Both the position numbers and the translations under genes were made by a program. Of a stretch of DNA of 64,000 nucleotides, positions 23,480 to 36,700 are shown piece by piece. Where the stretch lies: the NCBI RefSeq assembly GCF_041146795.1, contig NC_135187.1:1521501-1585500 (forward strand), read 5' to 3'. The DNA is from Maylandia zebra. Lineage: Eukaryota; Chordata; Actinopteri; Cichliformes; Cichlidae. The notes beneath the pieces are model-generated. The model was not told the origin of the DNA. It ran no database searches and worked only from the letters and a program-made list of their open reading frames with translations. The stretch's first letter is position 1. Every line of letters begins with the position of its first letter.

Positions 23480-23595
23480 AGTAACGAGTAACGCGTTCCT
23501 GGTTTTGGCATAATGACTAGTTACCGTGCTCGTTACCACAATAATAATGTAGTTACTGTAACGCGTTACTTAATAACGCGTTAGTCCCAACACTG
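23480..23595 (-). repeat. Terminal piece of a hAT-like element
   Basis: Read on the minus strand it starts CAGTGTTGGGACTAACGCGT and continues with repeated AACGCGTTA motifs, a terminal sequence seen in fish hAT-like elements. The partner end is not found. Confidence 0.45.
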
Positions 23596-24077
23596 TTAGG
23601 GACATTCCCAAATATACCACAGGAAACCAGACTTGAAACTTTCCTGTAAGACACTAAACACGGCTCCATAAAAAGCCTCACTTCCTGTGCTTTTAAAACA
23701 CAAGAAGCGGATCTCATTTGGACTCTGATCCTAACATCTGGATGCTTCAGTACGGGGAAATTAACAGTCTGAACTGACATGGACTCCCCTTTTTGAATTT
23801 ACTAACATGCCTGACCTTCAGGGACTGATCAGTACTACTGTCTTCTGGTTTGTCTACAGATTTTACTAACTTATTTTTATTCTACTTTACTTTGTTTCAC
23901 CTCCTAAATGTTTGTGTTAAATGGAACTGTTGAAGTGAATTTAACCGTGTACATCGTGGGGGCAGCGCTGGTTATGGTAGCTTTGTTTATCCTTTATTTA
24001 CTGATTTTATCGTAAAATAGAACGAACAGCTGTGAAGCTTTACCAGATGTTAATGATCATATGTTCTTACTTTAAAA

Positions 24078-24125
24078 CAGCGGTTCCCAAACTTTTTTTG
24101 CTACCCCCCCTTTGTTTTACAAGAA
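24078..24125 (+). repeat. Charlie-like hAT terminus
   Basis: CAGCGGTTCCCAAACTTTTT is the familiar end of hAT-Charlie elements. An inverted end of the same type (AAAAAAAGTTTGGGAGCCAC) is at 55957-55976, but they are 32 kb apart and not a pair. Confidence 0.45.
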
Positions 24126-24242
24126 AAATGTTTGCCCGCGTGAACACGCGCACACGCGCACACGCACTCACAAACACATCCTCCAACACACCCGTATTTT
24201 GCTCCATTGCGGTTTATTTCACACCTCAAACATTTAAGCAAT

Positions 24243-24530
24243 TAAGTTTATTTTAATTATTTAATGTTAATTTTAATTTTAAAATTAAATTAAATTTTAA
24301 AATTACATTAATTAAAGTTAGTTTAACTAATTAATTTAATTTAATTTAATTTTAAAATTAAATTAAATTTTAAAATTACATTAATTAAAGTTAGTTTAAC
24401 TAATTAATTTAATTTAATTTAATTTTAAAATTAAATTAAATTTTAAAATTACACTAATTAAAGTTAGTTTAACTAATTAATTTAATTTTAAAATTTAATT
24501 TAATGTGAATTTTAATTAAATTAACATTTA
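24243..24530. repeat. AT-rich 73-bp tandem repeat, about 3.5 copies
   Basis: The marker AATTACA recurs at 24301, 24374 and 24447, a strict 73-bp period. Each unit is built of TTTAATTTAA/AAATTAAATT blocks that are themselves self-complementary, so the array could fold into hairpins. Confidence 0.85.
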
Positions 24531-25072
24531 AACAATTAAGCAAATACAAGTAATCTGCAAAACATTACAGGTAAGGAAATAAACTACTAACTCTTTTAGG
24601 CTATACGTCCACACCTACACTAGTACTTTTGAAAACGCAGCTGTTTCGTCCAAACGTAAACGACGTTTCGAATCATCAAAAACGGTCGAAAACCTTCATC
24701 AACACCTGGCTTTAAACATCTGTAGAGCTCTAACAGTGTTTTCAGTGGTTATCATGAAGTAAACTTTATTAAAAAGTCCTTATTTGTTTATTCATTGCAG
24801 ATTTTAGTAATTAGAGTGTTTGTGGGTGACAAACATACAGAAGTGAAGGTCAGCAGCAGGATTCATATTACAGGATAAAAATAAAACTTTGGCAGCAGCT
24901 GCAAATTTCTCCACGCTGTGACGTCACCCCACTCTTCGGCGGCTCTAACCTTGTATCGTGTAATCTGCCCAGCAACCGCAGACTAGTTATCTGATTGGCT
25001 GCTGTCGGTCTGAAGAAGGCGGGTGTAAATGGAGGCAGCCAGTCGTCTGTAGCGCCCCCTACAGGCGGCAGC

Positions 25073-25091
25073 AATAATAATAATAATAATC

Positions 25092-25132
<41 letters not shown>

Positions 25133-25160
25133 CACAATCATAATAATAATAATAATAATC

Positions 25161-25204
<44 letters not shown>

Positions 25205-25276
25205 CACAATAATAATAATAATAATAATAATCATAATAATAATAATAATAATAGTAATAATAATAATAATAATAAT
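25073..25276. repeat. (AAT)n trinucleotide array with ATC interruptions, about 204 bp
   Basis: Nearly pure AAT units with scattered CAT/CAC variants. It ends 75 bp before an orphan class I-type leader ATG. Long poly-Asn, poly-Ile and poly-Tyr frames across it are artefacts. Confidence 0.95.
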
Positions 25277-25350
25277 AGCAACCCGCGGGGACCGTGGGCT
25301 TGTTCTGAGCAGGTTTCTGTTTTTCTGAAGATTTTTGTCGCATCAAAATC

Positions 25351-25423
25351 ATGAATTTCACAAAGACCTGGATCTTTTTGTTTCTGCCCTTCCTGTGGGT
25401 GAACGTGGGCCCGGCTGGAGGCG
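25351..25423 (+). CDS. Orphan MHC class I-type leader exon
   Basis: From ATG it reads MNFTKTWIFLFLPFLWVNVG then PAGG, a classic signal peptide with hydrophobic core, and ends in a strong GTAAGT donor at phase 1, exactly as in the other class I leader exons. No alpha1 exon follows before the locus 3 leader at 27141. It could be an alternative first exon for locus 3, since phase 1 would join the alpha1 exon at 33186 in frame, or a relic of a deleted gene. No transcript evidence is available here. Confidence 0.5.
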
Positions 25424-25742
25424 GTAAGTGGGCGGCATTGACAGACAGGAAGTGTGTGTTCGTTTAATCTCGCCCCCACCGACCTTAAATAAGAGCTTGA
25501 TTCTGGGCTTTTCTGCACATCTGTGGCTGAAAGCTCGTCAGTGGACTGACTCACACTCAAAGTCTGGCTCTTATTCCTTCTGTTAATCGATCATCTGACT
25601 GTTTGAGCTTTTAGTCCATCTCATAATCCAGACTCCTGTTAGGACATGTTGACCTTTAACCTTCATAAATAGATGGATCAGCCAGTTTATTCATCAGGTT
25701 TTAATCTCTTCACATAAACGGAAACCCGTTTAGAGGCCTGTC

Positions 25743-25744
<2 letters not shown>

Positions 25745-25828
<84 letters not shown>
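25745..25828. repeat. (GT)n microsatellite, about 84 bp
   Basis: Pure GT dinucleotides between the orphan leader and locus 3. Confidence 0.95.
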
Positions 25829-25829
<1 letters not shown>

Positions 25830-27140
25830 TTGGTTGACATATAATAACTCATCAGCCGATTCTTCTTCATCTTTTGGTTTAATATTTGTTGTTAGTGTTA
25901 CAGAATGATCCCATAGACACACACACACACATATGGAAACACTTGTTATGAACATCTGGGGTCCATACAGATGTTTCTGTTTTCCAACATATTTAAGGAA
26001 ACAAAAAAAAGTTAAGTTATCTCAAAGTCTTTCAGTTCTTCCTCCTGTGAACATGAGTCCAGCTGTTGTGGGTGAACATCATTTAATTGGCTCATTCTTG
26101 TGTTACATTAGTACACACTGTCTGTCCTATGATTTTAATATTAAAAAAAATAAAATGCCCATTTGTTTCAGAATTATGAGTCACTAAAAGTAATTATTAT
26201 TAAATGTTATTAGATTATAGCTACTGATTTATTTTTTTATGTAGTCACAAACCCCGCCCATCAGAAGCGTCCGTTTCCTTGGATGAGTTTGTTTGTGTTA
26301 CTTCAGCATTTCTTACAGTTTAACAAGTCCCCACGAACCCCCGTGAGTCCGACACGTGTTTAATGTGCGCAGATGAAATGTTTTCGAGAGAACAGCTCGA
26401 TCAGCTGACGCAAACTGCTGCAACGAGGAAATAAAACACGGAGCAGGAACCAGGAAGCCCTGCGACACATTCACTGATCTAAGCTTAAACGTGTAAATAC
26501 TTTCATCAGGCACGGCTGGTTAAGTCTTTAATCCGCACAGGGTCAAATCTGAAAAGTGATCATTTTAGTTTAAAAGGTTTAAACTATTCTAAAGAACCAC
26601 AAACACGTGAAACACGCACAGATTATTATTTTTTTAATTAATCTTTTTCCAGGGTAGACTTTGAGTAAAAAGTGAATCCTGTTTCTCTGAGCTGAGTTTT
26701 TCAGACTGATCAGTGAGCGCTGAGGTGAAGGTGTCCGTGTTATCGGTCCTTCAGGTCCTGGTGGTCTGGGCTGCGTTAAAAAACTCAGCTTGGCTTCTTA
26801 AGTTTGTGAAATCCTTCCAGTCGGGGACATTTGGGGTCTTTTCAACCACTCAAACCGGAAGCTTCTGTCTCTGTGATTAAATAAATAAATGCAGTTTGTG
26901 GGACAGTTTGAGCTCCGTTGGTTCTACCTGCTCTCTCACCTTTGTCAGTTACGTAAACACAAAGCAGGCCAGCAGGTGGGCGTGACTTGAAGGCGTCTGT
27001 GGTTTACGAGCGGCAGTGAATGCAGCAGTGAGCAGACACAGTCAGGAAATAGAGACGATCACTTCAGGAAGGACGCGTCCGACCGAAAAGCGGATAAATC
27101 TGAGACTTTTACCGAGCAGAGGCTCTGATTCGGAGTCACG
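25830..27140. other. 5' flank of locus 3
   Basis: No gene is recognised. The last 140 bp before the locus 3 ATG are GC-richer and likely hold its promoter and 5' UTR, but I find no convincing X/Y boxes, ISRE or TATA box. Confidence 0.35.
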
Positions 27141-27661
27141 ATGATCTTGTTCGCGGTGGTGGTCCTTCTGGGGACGGCGCTGACCGTAAACTGCGGTGAG
27201 TTTGCGCTTTTTTACCGACGCTAGCGGAGCGGGTCCAAACCGAAAGTAAAAACGGACTGTGACGTCGCAGAAAAACAAAAGTTCAGACGACGATTTTAGT
27301 TTAATTTATCGGTATTAAACGGAGATTTCTGAGTGTTTCGGTGCCGTGGCGTGACTCTGTGCACCAGGTGTGTGAAAGTGGGAAATAAGAAAGCGCTTTA
27401 ATCCTCCCAGGAGTTTCTCAAGTTCAGCTGCTGCCGCGGGTCTGCTGAGGCCCGAAGAGAAACACTTACAGACACAAATACTGAACATTTTATGGATTTA
27501 AGTTTTTCATTTAAATTCTTGGCTGTGTTTTAAGATCAGACAGTTTCGTATAAACTGCTGAGTTCAAAACCTGAAAACTTCAAAGCTGACTGAAGATCAC
27601 GGCTGTAAACTGTGTGTGTGTGTGTGTGAGTGTGTGAGTGTGAGTGTGTGTGTGAGTGTGA

Positions 27662-27730
<69 letters not shown>

Positions 27731-27747
27731 TGTGTGTGTGTGTGAGT

Positions 27748-27793
<46 letters not shown>

Positions 27794-30700
27794 ACCAGTG
27801 CGATAATACAGGTTAGAGTCCTCTGGTTTATAGCAGTGGACTTCGTGTTAGCGGTTGTGAATCATGTCCTGACACTCGTCAGTTCTCAGTAAACAGGTAA
27901 GAACAGGTGTGTCGCTGTGAGCTGATGCTGCTGAGCCGGACTGATCGCATCGTTATCATATCTGTGACGTGACGACCAGTCAGAAGCATCTCAGAGTTTA
28001 CTGTGAACAACTTGTTTTTCTGCTTACCTGAGACAGGTGCGAGATCTGAAAATCTTTGATTGAATTAGTAACATTTCCCCACATTCAGTGAACGCACCTG
28101 AGACACTGCAGGGTTTTTTCCCACGCTGACAGAAACACGTCACTCGTGTCTCTTTACACTTCTCTGTCGGTTTGAGGTCAGAGCTGCTGATCAAAGCTGA
28201 AATCAAAGGTATAACTTTTAAATGAAACGGATTACTGCTGTGCTGATGTTGTTTCAGGTCTGTGAGGTGACGTTTTTGACGTTTACACAGGAATGTTACA
28301 ATGATCTCTTTACCAGGAGAACAGCTCATGCTGAGGAAAACTGTTTATTATTGTAACAAGTGATGATTCATTTTATTACATTTATTTATTTTTTACATTT
28401 AGTAATAAAATGTGACAATAATACTGATAGTTTCTCTCAGTCAAGTCTGCCTCACTAGTTTCCTTTGTTCATTATTTTGATAAGTTTTAAATTCAGTTTA
28501 GTTTTTAAAGTTTAAACATATTTTCTTAGAGTTTTTATTACTTTTGATGTTATTGTGGGTGTTATTAATAATCAAAGGAGCTTGCAAAGAAAAGCGTCTG
28601 GACTTCTTTAAGTTACTTGAAGACGTTTCACCTCTCATCCGAGAAGCTTCTTCAGTTCTAAGGTCAAATGGTGGAGAGTCCCAGATATAAACCTAGTGGG
28701 AGTTTCCCCCCACAGAGGGACAAAAGGACCCCTGATGATCCTCTAATCGCCTGAGCCAAGGTGTGAAACTGGGTGTGGGTCCCAATCAGCCAGGGTTTCA
28801 GGTGAGCTCAATGCAGCAGCTTCGGCAATGGAGACGCTGAACATGGTCCATTCGGACTCAATGTCCCCAGCCTCCCTCGGAATGCTGTTGAAGCTCTGCC
28901 AGAGGTGTGCGTTGAAGATCTCGCGGACTGGGGCCTCTGCTAGATGTTCCCAGCACACCCTCACTACGCGTTTAGGTGCACCAGGTCTGTCCAGCGTCCT
29001 CCCCCGCCATCTGATTCAACTCAGGTTGGTGGATTGTGTGATGTAAGAAGATATAAACAGATTGCAGTACCTGCAGCTGACTGATGGTGGCGCACACATT
29101 CTGCTGTGAGTGGACCGAAGCTGGCTCTGCAGTAACCAAACAGAGAGACTAAGAATGATATCTTTAATTTTTTAAATATTTTCAATAGTTTTGTAAGATT
29201 TTCTGTCAGTTTTCTTCAGGTTTAGTTCATTACTGTAACCTGACATAATGTTCTGTGACTGTCACCGGTTAACTTAAACATCCAGACTGGACTCTAGTTC
29301 TTGTTCTGTGTGGAATCATCGTTGTTGTTAGAGCTGTCTCTATTTTCTTTAACAACTGAATGAACAGCGTTTTCATATAGAAAATTTCCGTTCAGCAGAG
29401 AATAATCTAACTTTATTAGATTAGATAAAACTTTATTAATCCTTCCGGTGGGTTCCTCTGAGTAATTCAGTTTCCAGTAGCACCGACAGAAGTTGCACGT
29501 TACAGAGTTGGAATACCAAAACAAGGGGAGTGAGAGAGTATGGAAATAAGCATAAATATAGCATATATACATGTATACACATATGTAAATACAGAACATA
29601 TAATGGGGATAAAGGGGAATACTAGTGAAATATAGTCAATTCAAAATTTATTTCTATAACGTGTATATACGTTTAAAAAAACAACAGTCGACCAAAGTGC
29701 TTCACAATCGGTTAAAAACAAGAGAAAACAATAGAGAAACAAATAGAGATCAATAAGAAGACAGTGAATTAACAATAAAAACATAAAACAGGCCTGAAGG
29801 TGCTCATGCTGAACTCGAATTAAAAGCCAAAGTAAAAAAGTGAGTTTTAAGATGCGATTGAAAAGATTAAATCGACTCTGAAGTACGAATCTCCTGTGGC
29901 AGATTATCCCAGAGTCTGGGTGCTGCTGCGAAGGCCCGATCTCCTCTGTGCTTCCATCGAGACCTTGGTCGTGCTGAGAGCATCTCGATTATCTCAGCGC
30001 TCTTTTGGGGTCATACATGTTGAGGAGTTCGTTTAAATAACTCGGCACCATTTTATTTAAAACTCTGGGCTGAGTGTAGATGTCACACATCTCATTGATG
30101 AGATCTAGACCGCCACAGTCCATTGCACATTTCAACTATTGTGAGTCTATTGCACAGTGATTGTTGCACAGTTGAATATAAAAAACACTGCAGCGTCGTT
30201 GCTCCCGCCCTCCTTCGTCCTCCTGTTTCCCCTCCAGCGAGGAGTTTGTTGGTCCAAGACTTTGAGAGGAGCAACCTGTCACTGAACAGACTCCTCTGGT
30301 TGTTTATGACCACATGCAGAGGATGTCCAGCATTGTCCATAATGTCCAGCAGCTTCTTTCTCCTCTTCTCTGCCACTGTCACCAGAGTGTCCAGCTTCAT
30401 GCCCACCACAGTTAAAAACCAAACCACGTTTGTACCGAAACTCGTAAAACCGCATAAGTGTTTGTAAACGTGAGCTAACTGAAGGCCGAGCGAGAGGAGG
30501 AAGTGTTTTGCTCTGCCTTTAAACATCAGTCAGGTTTGTAGATCAGGTGCAGCGCACTGACGTCTACACATGGCCGAGAACAGAAACTGAAAACAGCTTC
30601 AGCTTTAGGCTGTGTCCCAATCCAGCGACCGCACGCTTCGGCGCACTACGTACGTTGCGTACTACAAGTACGAGAAGTGCGGAAGTAAGAGGCCTGTGAA

Positions 30701-33700
30701 ATGGGACGGTGACAGTGTGTATACAGATGTATCATATATAAAAGACAAATATTGTTCGTTTACTATGTTGGCATTATTACGTTTGGCTAATTTGGCCATT
30801 TAAAATGTACGAGCTGTGATAACTGTGTCTGATAGAATGAAGAGTCGACTGATATATGAAATATTCCTTTATTGGGTGAGAAAATCAGACCATGTCATAA
30901 CTGCTGTAAGTCACACAGAATAGATATCAGAGCCTTAAACAGGCTGACGTCTGCTAAATGGGTCAAACTGGGCAGGAAGTCTACAAACACATAACATCCT
31001 TATAGAATATGATGTAACACTATAGATCAACTTAGCTCAGAATATATAAAGCATATAAACAATTACAGCAATATGATGCAACAAACACAGCAGCTACTGA
31101 TCCAAAATCCTCAAAGCTTCATAGAACTGAAACCAACATTTATTTTAGCTCCATTCTGCTGCTGATACAGACTTTAGGTTTCTGAACATTAAACTTGTTG
31201 CTGCCTTTCATAGTGCGTAACTTGAAGGCCCTGAGTACTCTGAGTACTTTCTCCCACACTGAAAACACTGGGATGATAACATTCTGTGAACATTACCTAA
31301 TAAGACTGATTCAGCACAGACAGTTATGTTAAACTTTCCTAGCAGTCCTTCACAAACAGGGAACAGTCTGTCTATTCTCTCCATCTGTCAGCTGCTGCTG
31401 GCTCTTCCTCCTCCTCTTCCTCACACACTGCTGAGTTTGTCCTGGTGGATCATCAGGGCTGCAAAGCCTCACAGATGATGTGCAGCAGTGGCTCCCTCAG
31501 TCTGTCCTCACTCTGGACACTTGCAGTCGTCACACATGGAAATCAAATGTGTGATAAGCTGCAGGATTCAAACACAAGTGTAACTTATAAACACATGTTC
31601 ATACTTTTATTCCACAATCAGAGAGAAAGAAACAGAGAGAGAGTGCAGGACAGACAGACAGGTGACAGTCTCAGGTGTACACACTGCTACACAACAGCAC
31701 AGAGAAGCAGGATTTAGTGTTTGTGTTATTACGAGTGTAAACAAGAAGAGTTCCAGATGGTGCAGTGGACACATGTGTGACTGCTGTGATTAAAGCATCT
31801 TTCTTTCAGCTTAACGAGTGAACCGTCAGCTCGTTCAAACACACGTTAAAGTGCGTTTGGCTCGACACCACCGAACAGAGGCAGCAATATAACATAGCTC
31901 ACATTAACAGTGCAGTGGATCCTGCTTGTGCCGTGATGTTCAGGAAACCGAGCAGCATCACTGACTTTCAGCTTGTTGTGTTTGTGGATATATGACTGAC
32001 TTTAATTATCCATAAAATCATCAGATTCTCTGTCAGATTAAGGTCGACTCTATATATATATATATGTAGAGCAGGGGTGCTCAATACGTCGATCGCGATC
32101 GACCAGTCGATCGCAAAGGTAGTATTGGTAGATCGCATGGCATTAAAAAAATAGATGCCAGCCTATCATCCATCCCGTCACTTGATTGATACAGGGAAGC
32201 CAGTCAGATGACATCAGATTTTTTCTGACGCTTAGGTCGCTGCGCATGCGCAAACAGCGGCGCGAAGTGTAGTAAAACTGACAAGCTAGTCAGCGAGTTA
32301 ACTCCAATTTTTAGCTCTCGGTTTTTTCTCTTAAACCTGGCCGTCAGCAGCTACTGTCCGGACTATGCATCCCTGGCTGATTCAATTCAGTGCAAGTCAT
32401 CAGAGTAAACTCAGGTAATGACAAAAAATTTACATAGTTAATTGTGTTGTGAAATATTGGATATTGCGGTTATGCATGTATATACATTGTAGATATAAAG
32501 AATCCTCAATATATTTATAAATAAGTATATGTTTTGGATTTTTGTAGTGGGTAGATCATTTTGACTTGGTCATTTTATAAGTAGCTCACATGCGGAAAAA
32601 GTGTGAGCACCCCTGATGTAGAGGCTTTAAAACCAAGTTAGTACAAACGTCACTAACGTCACATGACTTTGCCGACATGTGACCAACAGTAATGTTTTAA
32701 TGTTCTTCATTATCAAACATTTGCACATAAATAAGTGACACAATATTCAGTACTTACTTTTGACAGTTCACTCTTCGGCCGCTCCCTTCTGCCGTATTTT
32801 GCGGCAAAATTATCCACACCCACCGCCGCGCTATGAATTGTGGGATATATGGGACCATAAAGCGTGCACCGGACCACGATTGATATTTGGGGAAATGAAC
32901 TGCGCATTTGGAGTATGCATTTAGTGTACACGTCGGATTGGGACAGCCGTCGCCGCGTCGCCGTGACGTAATAGGTCTCAAAACGTGTACTCCGGAGCGT
33001 GCGGTCGCTGGATTGGGACACAGCCTCTGGCTGAACGTTACAGATGGTCAGTAAGCAGCTGTTGTTACTTTAATTTTAATTATCAGGAAAACAACTTCAA
33101 TGCACGTGTCTGGTCTGCTGCTGCTTCTCAGCTGTCACACATAAATAAATTAATATTGTGTGTTTTCCTACCTGTGGGATTTCAGAAAAACACTCCCTCC
33201 ATTACATCTACACGGCGCTCTCCAAGCCTGTTGGCCTCCCGGGCATCCACGAGTTCACAGCCATGGGTTTGCTGGACGACAGGATGATCGACTACTTTGA
33301 CAGCGAGCATCAGGCAAAGGTTCCCAAACAGGAGTGGATGAGAGAGCGTTTACCTGCTGATTACTGGGATAAAGGCACACAGTCCCGCAAGAGCAAGCAG
33401 CAGTGGTTCAAGGTCAACATCGGCATCCTGATGGAGCGAATGAGACAGAATGACTCAGCCAGTAAGTCTTTGCTTTATTTCAGTGACAAAGCGAGGCCTG
33501 ATTAATCCTGACCCACACATCATGGTGTCCTCTTTCTCTTTCCTTCAGCCCCTCACGTTCTTCAGTGGATGCACGGCTGTGAGGGTCAGACGCAGCCTGA
33601 CGGCACGCTCAGGTTTGTCCGAGGCATGGACATGTACAACTACGATGGAAACGACTTCCTGTCCTTCGATGATAAAAACGGAGTCTGGGTCGCTCCGACT

Positions 33701-36700
33701 CCGGAGGCAGAAGCCACCAAGAGGAAGTGGGACGGCGTCCAGGTGCTGAAAGAGTACACCAAGGGATACCTGGAGAACGAGTGCATCGATTGGCTGAGCA
33801 AGTTTGTGAATTATGGACAGAAGCAGCTCGAACAGAAATGTATGTTTGTCATAAATATTAGTATTATTAGTCCACATGTGCCAAGCCTTACAGAGAGTGT
33901 TGAATATTGTTACGGTTTAAAAAATTAAATCCAAATGACTAAAGTGTCAAACACTTACGTCCTCACGTGCACATCCATTCAGCACCGTCTGGAAAAGATT
34001 AAACTTTTAAAGTCTTAAATGGAACTCCAGACTCTGCCGTTCCAGCCGAATCATAACTGAGTGTAGTTAAAGTATAAATGATAAAGTATAGTTCTGAGAC
34101 AATAGACCCTGATTAGCCAAACGGCAGCCATTTGGACATGAAGCAGTCACAAACCCAGGTGTTGACTAAATAGAGCACAGCCTTCATTATTATTAACACC
34201 ACATGTTTAACGACTGCTGTTACAAAGGCAGTGAGCCCCACCGTCTGTTTGTATGCACGATATTCACTGCATGGTGGAAAGTCTTACTGTAACAAAGTAC
34301 TGAAGGTACCAGCTGATTCCATGAGTTAATCAGTGTTCCAGTTACCACATGTGGTGACACAGTTTTCCATTTCCTGCTTCCAGCTCCACCTGAGGTGTTT
34401 GTGTTTGCAAAGAAGGCCAAAGTGGAGACAAACCTCATCCTGACCTGCCTCGCCACAGGCTTCTACCCCAAAGACATCATCGTGAGGATCAGAAGGAACG
34501 GACGTGTTCTGACTGCAGTCGACGGCCTGACGAGCTCAGACGTTCTTCCAAATGACGATGAGACCTTCCAGAGACGAGACCATGTGGAGATTTTGAAGTC
34601 TGACCTGTCAAAGTTCAGCTGTGAAGTCATTCATGAGGCGACTGGTGTGGATGTTACAAAGACTTGGGGTAAGAAACTTTATTTATTGCCTCTGTTGTTG
34701 ATCATAACTCTGTTTCTTCAGTCAGAGCCTGGAGCTCCTCTGTGTCCAGCAGATCTGCATCATTCTGTCCTGATCACAGTCCTGAGGTCAGATCCATGTC
34801 AGTCCATCTAGAACTAAGCTAGCATGTCACATGTAGCCCAGCTCTGCAGCCCTGAAGAAGCAGAGCAGCGATCTCCTCCAGAGCATCACTGAATAGTTCC
34901 AGATATGAACAGTTTCAGTGCCGTCCCCTCTCACTGACCTCCTGTTGCTGCTCCACATCACTGCTGTCAGATCACTGACTCCATCATGACTGTGGCTTCA
35001 AATCTACATCTCAGTAACAAACAGCAGCAAATAACTGACAGTGACCTCAACCTGAAGCTTGTGTCTGTGTTTCAGAGAACGGTGACCCTCCGGAGGAACC
35101 TGGATGTGGAGCTCTGATCGCTGGTGCAGTGGGAGGAGTCTTGGCTCTGGTTGCTCTTGTTGCTGTAGCTGTGGGTCTGATCTTGTATCTTAGTAAGTCC
35201 AGTGTGCTGTTGTGTGTAATTATTGCTGAGTGGAGCTAAAATGTTTGTCTTTGTATCCTGTAAAAATGAAACTGTCCTGGTCTCAGACAGTGATGACATG
35301 GAGCTGTTACTGATCATCACATTTGAAACACATGAAGAAAATCATTGAAATGAATGTAAGAAATGTTGAATATCAGCTGCTCCAGTCTGTCAGCCTTCAA
35401 ACACTTCACTTAGTATTCTATTAGGACTCCATGAGGGGGTCAAAGGTCACAGTCATGTGACATGATGTCAGACTTTCCTGTCTGCAGCTTCTGATCCAAT
35501 AACTTTGAGCCCTCTGGGACATAAATGTAGTTTTTCTGTGCAGAACAGAAATGATTGATGTTTGCTGATAGTGTGCAGCTCGTTTCCTCCACCGTCTCCA
35601 CTCAGACACATCTGCATGTAGAGCTGAAACTTTTCAACAACAGTTAGTCTGGATCACAGTAAACTGTAGGATTACACTTCAGCATGTGAGTCATTCACAC
35701 TGCATGTTAATGAACACGCTGCTGACTGAGGCCTGATGATGATATCAGAGTTGAGCTGCTTCACACATGTAGAACAAACCACTGAGTTCATCCATCATCA
35801 CTGACAGTCTGTGTTACGTCTGTTTACAGGACGCAGACGTGGAGCCAACGACAACAAAGGTAACATCTTTATTTTGCTGTCTTATAAAGTTTGATGCTCA
35901 GAGACTCGAGTCAGTCTGAGCCCATCCTTTAACACCTTTAACAGATTAGTATTGGTTCAGTGTAGCACAGAGGAGGTGAACAGGCAAACAGTGGAGGAGA
36001 CAGAAACTTGAAGCATGAGGAGAAAGGTTAGAGCAGCCAGGCTCATGGTTACCTGTGTTCAGTATAAAGCTCCTAATATCTGGATGAGCCTGACAGGTGA
36101 AACATGGCTGCTGTCAGGTGTGTGCAGAGGTTCCTCTCTGTGACAGCTGCTCAGTTTCACTGACACTTTACATCTTTATGAAACAAACAGAAGAAAAAGT
36201 CAGACGTACTTTTGACTTTCAGTTTCTCTGTGGAGTCACTGCTCTTTAACATTTGTGACTTTTTATAAGAACACAGATAAAAAGAATCAAACATGAAGCA
36301 CTGACTGAATTAAAATGTGTCGTTTTGTCTTTCTATCATTTGTATTTATCAGCTGGAATAAAGACTATTTATGCTCCTGTGTCAGGTAAGCTCTTTATTT
36401 CTCTGCTCTGGATGTTGTTAAATGTCAATGTTTCTGATATTTAAAGTGTTTATGTGGTAATAATATTTATACAGCAGCAGCTGAAAACCTTAAAGCTGAT
36501 TTTAACCTGTGTGTGTGTGTGTGCGTGTGCGTGTGTGTGTGTAGTTGGTAATGGCGTTGCAAGCACACCTCTGATAAATGGTAGGTGCCCCTCCCACCCT
36601 ACAAAGATTTATACAAAATAGTTTATTGAAGTTAATATTAATATTTTGTGTGTGTGTGTGTGTGTAGTTGCTCCTGTGCCTGCAGCTTCCAGCAGTGGTA

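Noticed and set aside
24995-25361. Long poly-Asn, poly-Ile and poly-Tyr open frames
   Set aside because: They are translations of the AAT microsatellite on both strands, with no homologous protein context.
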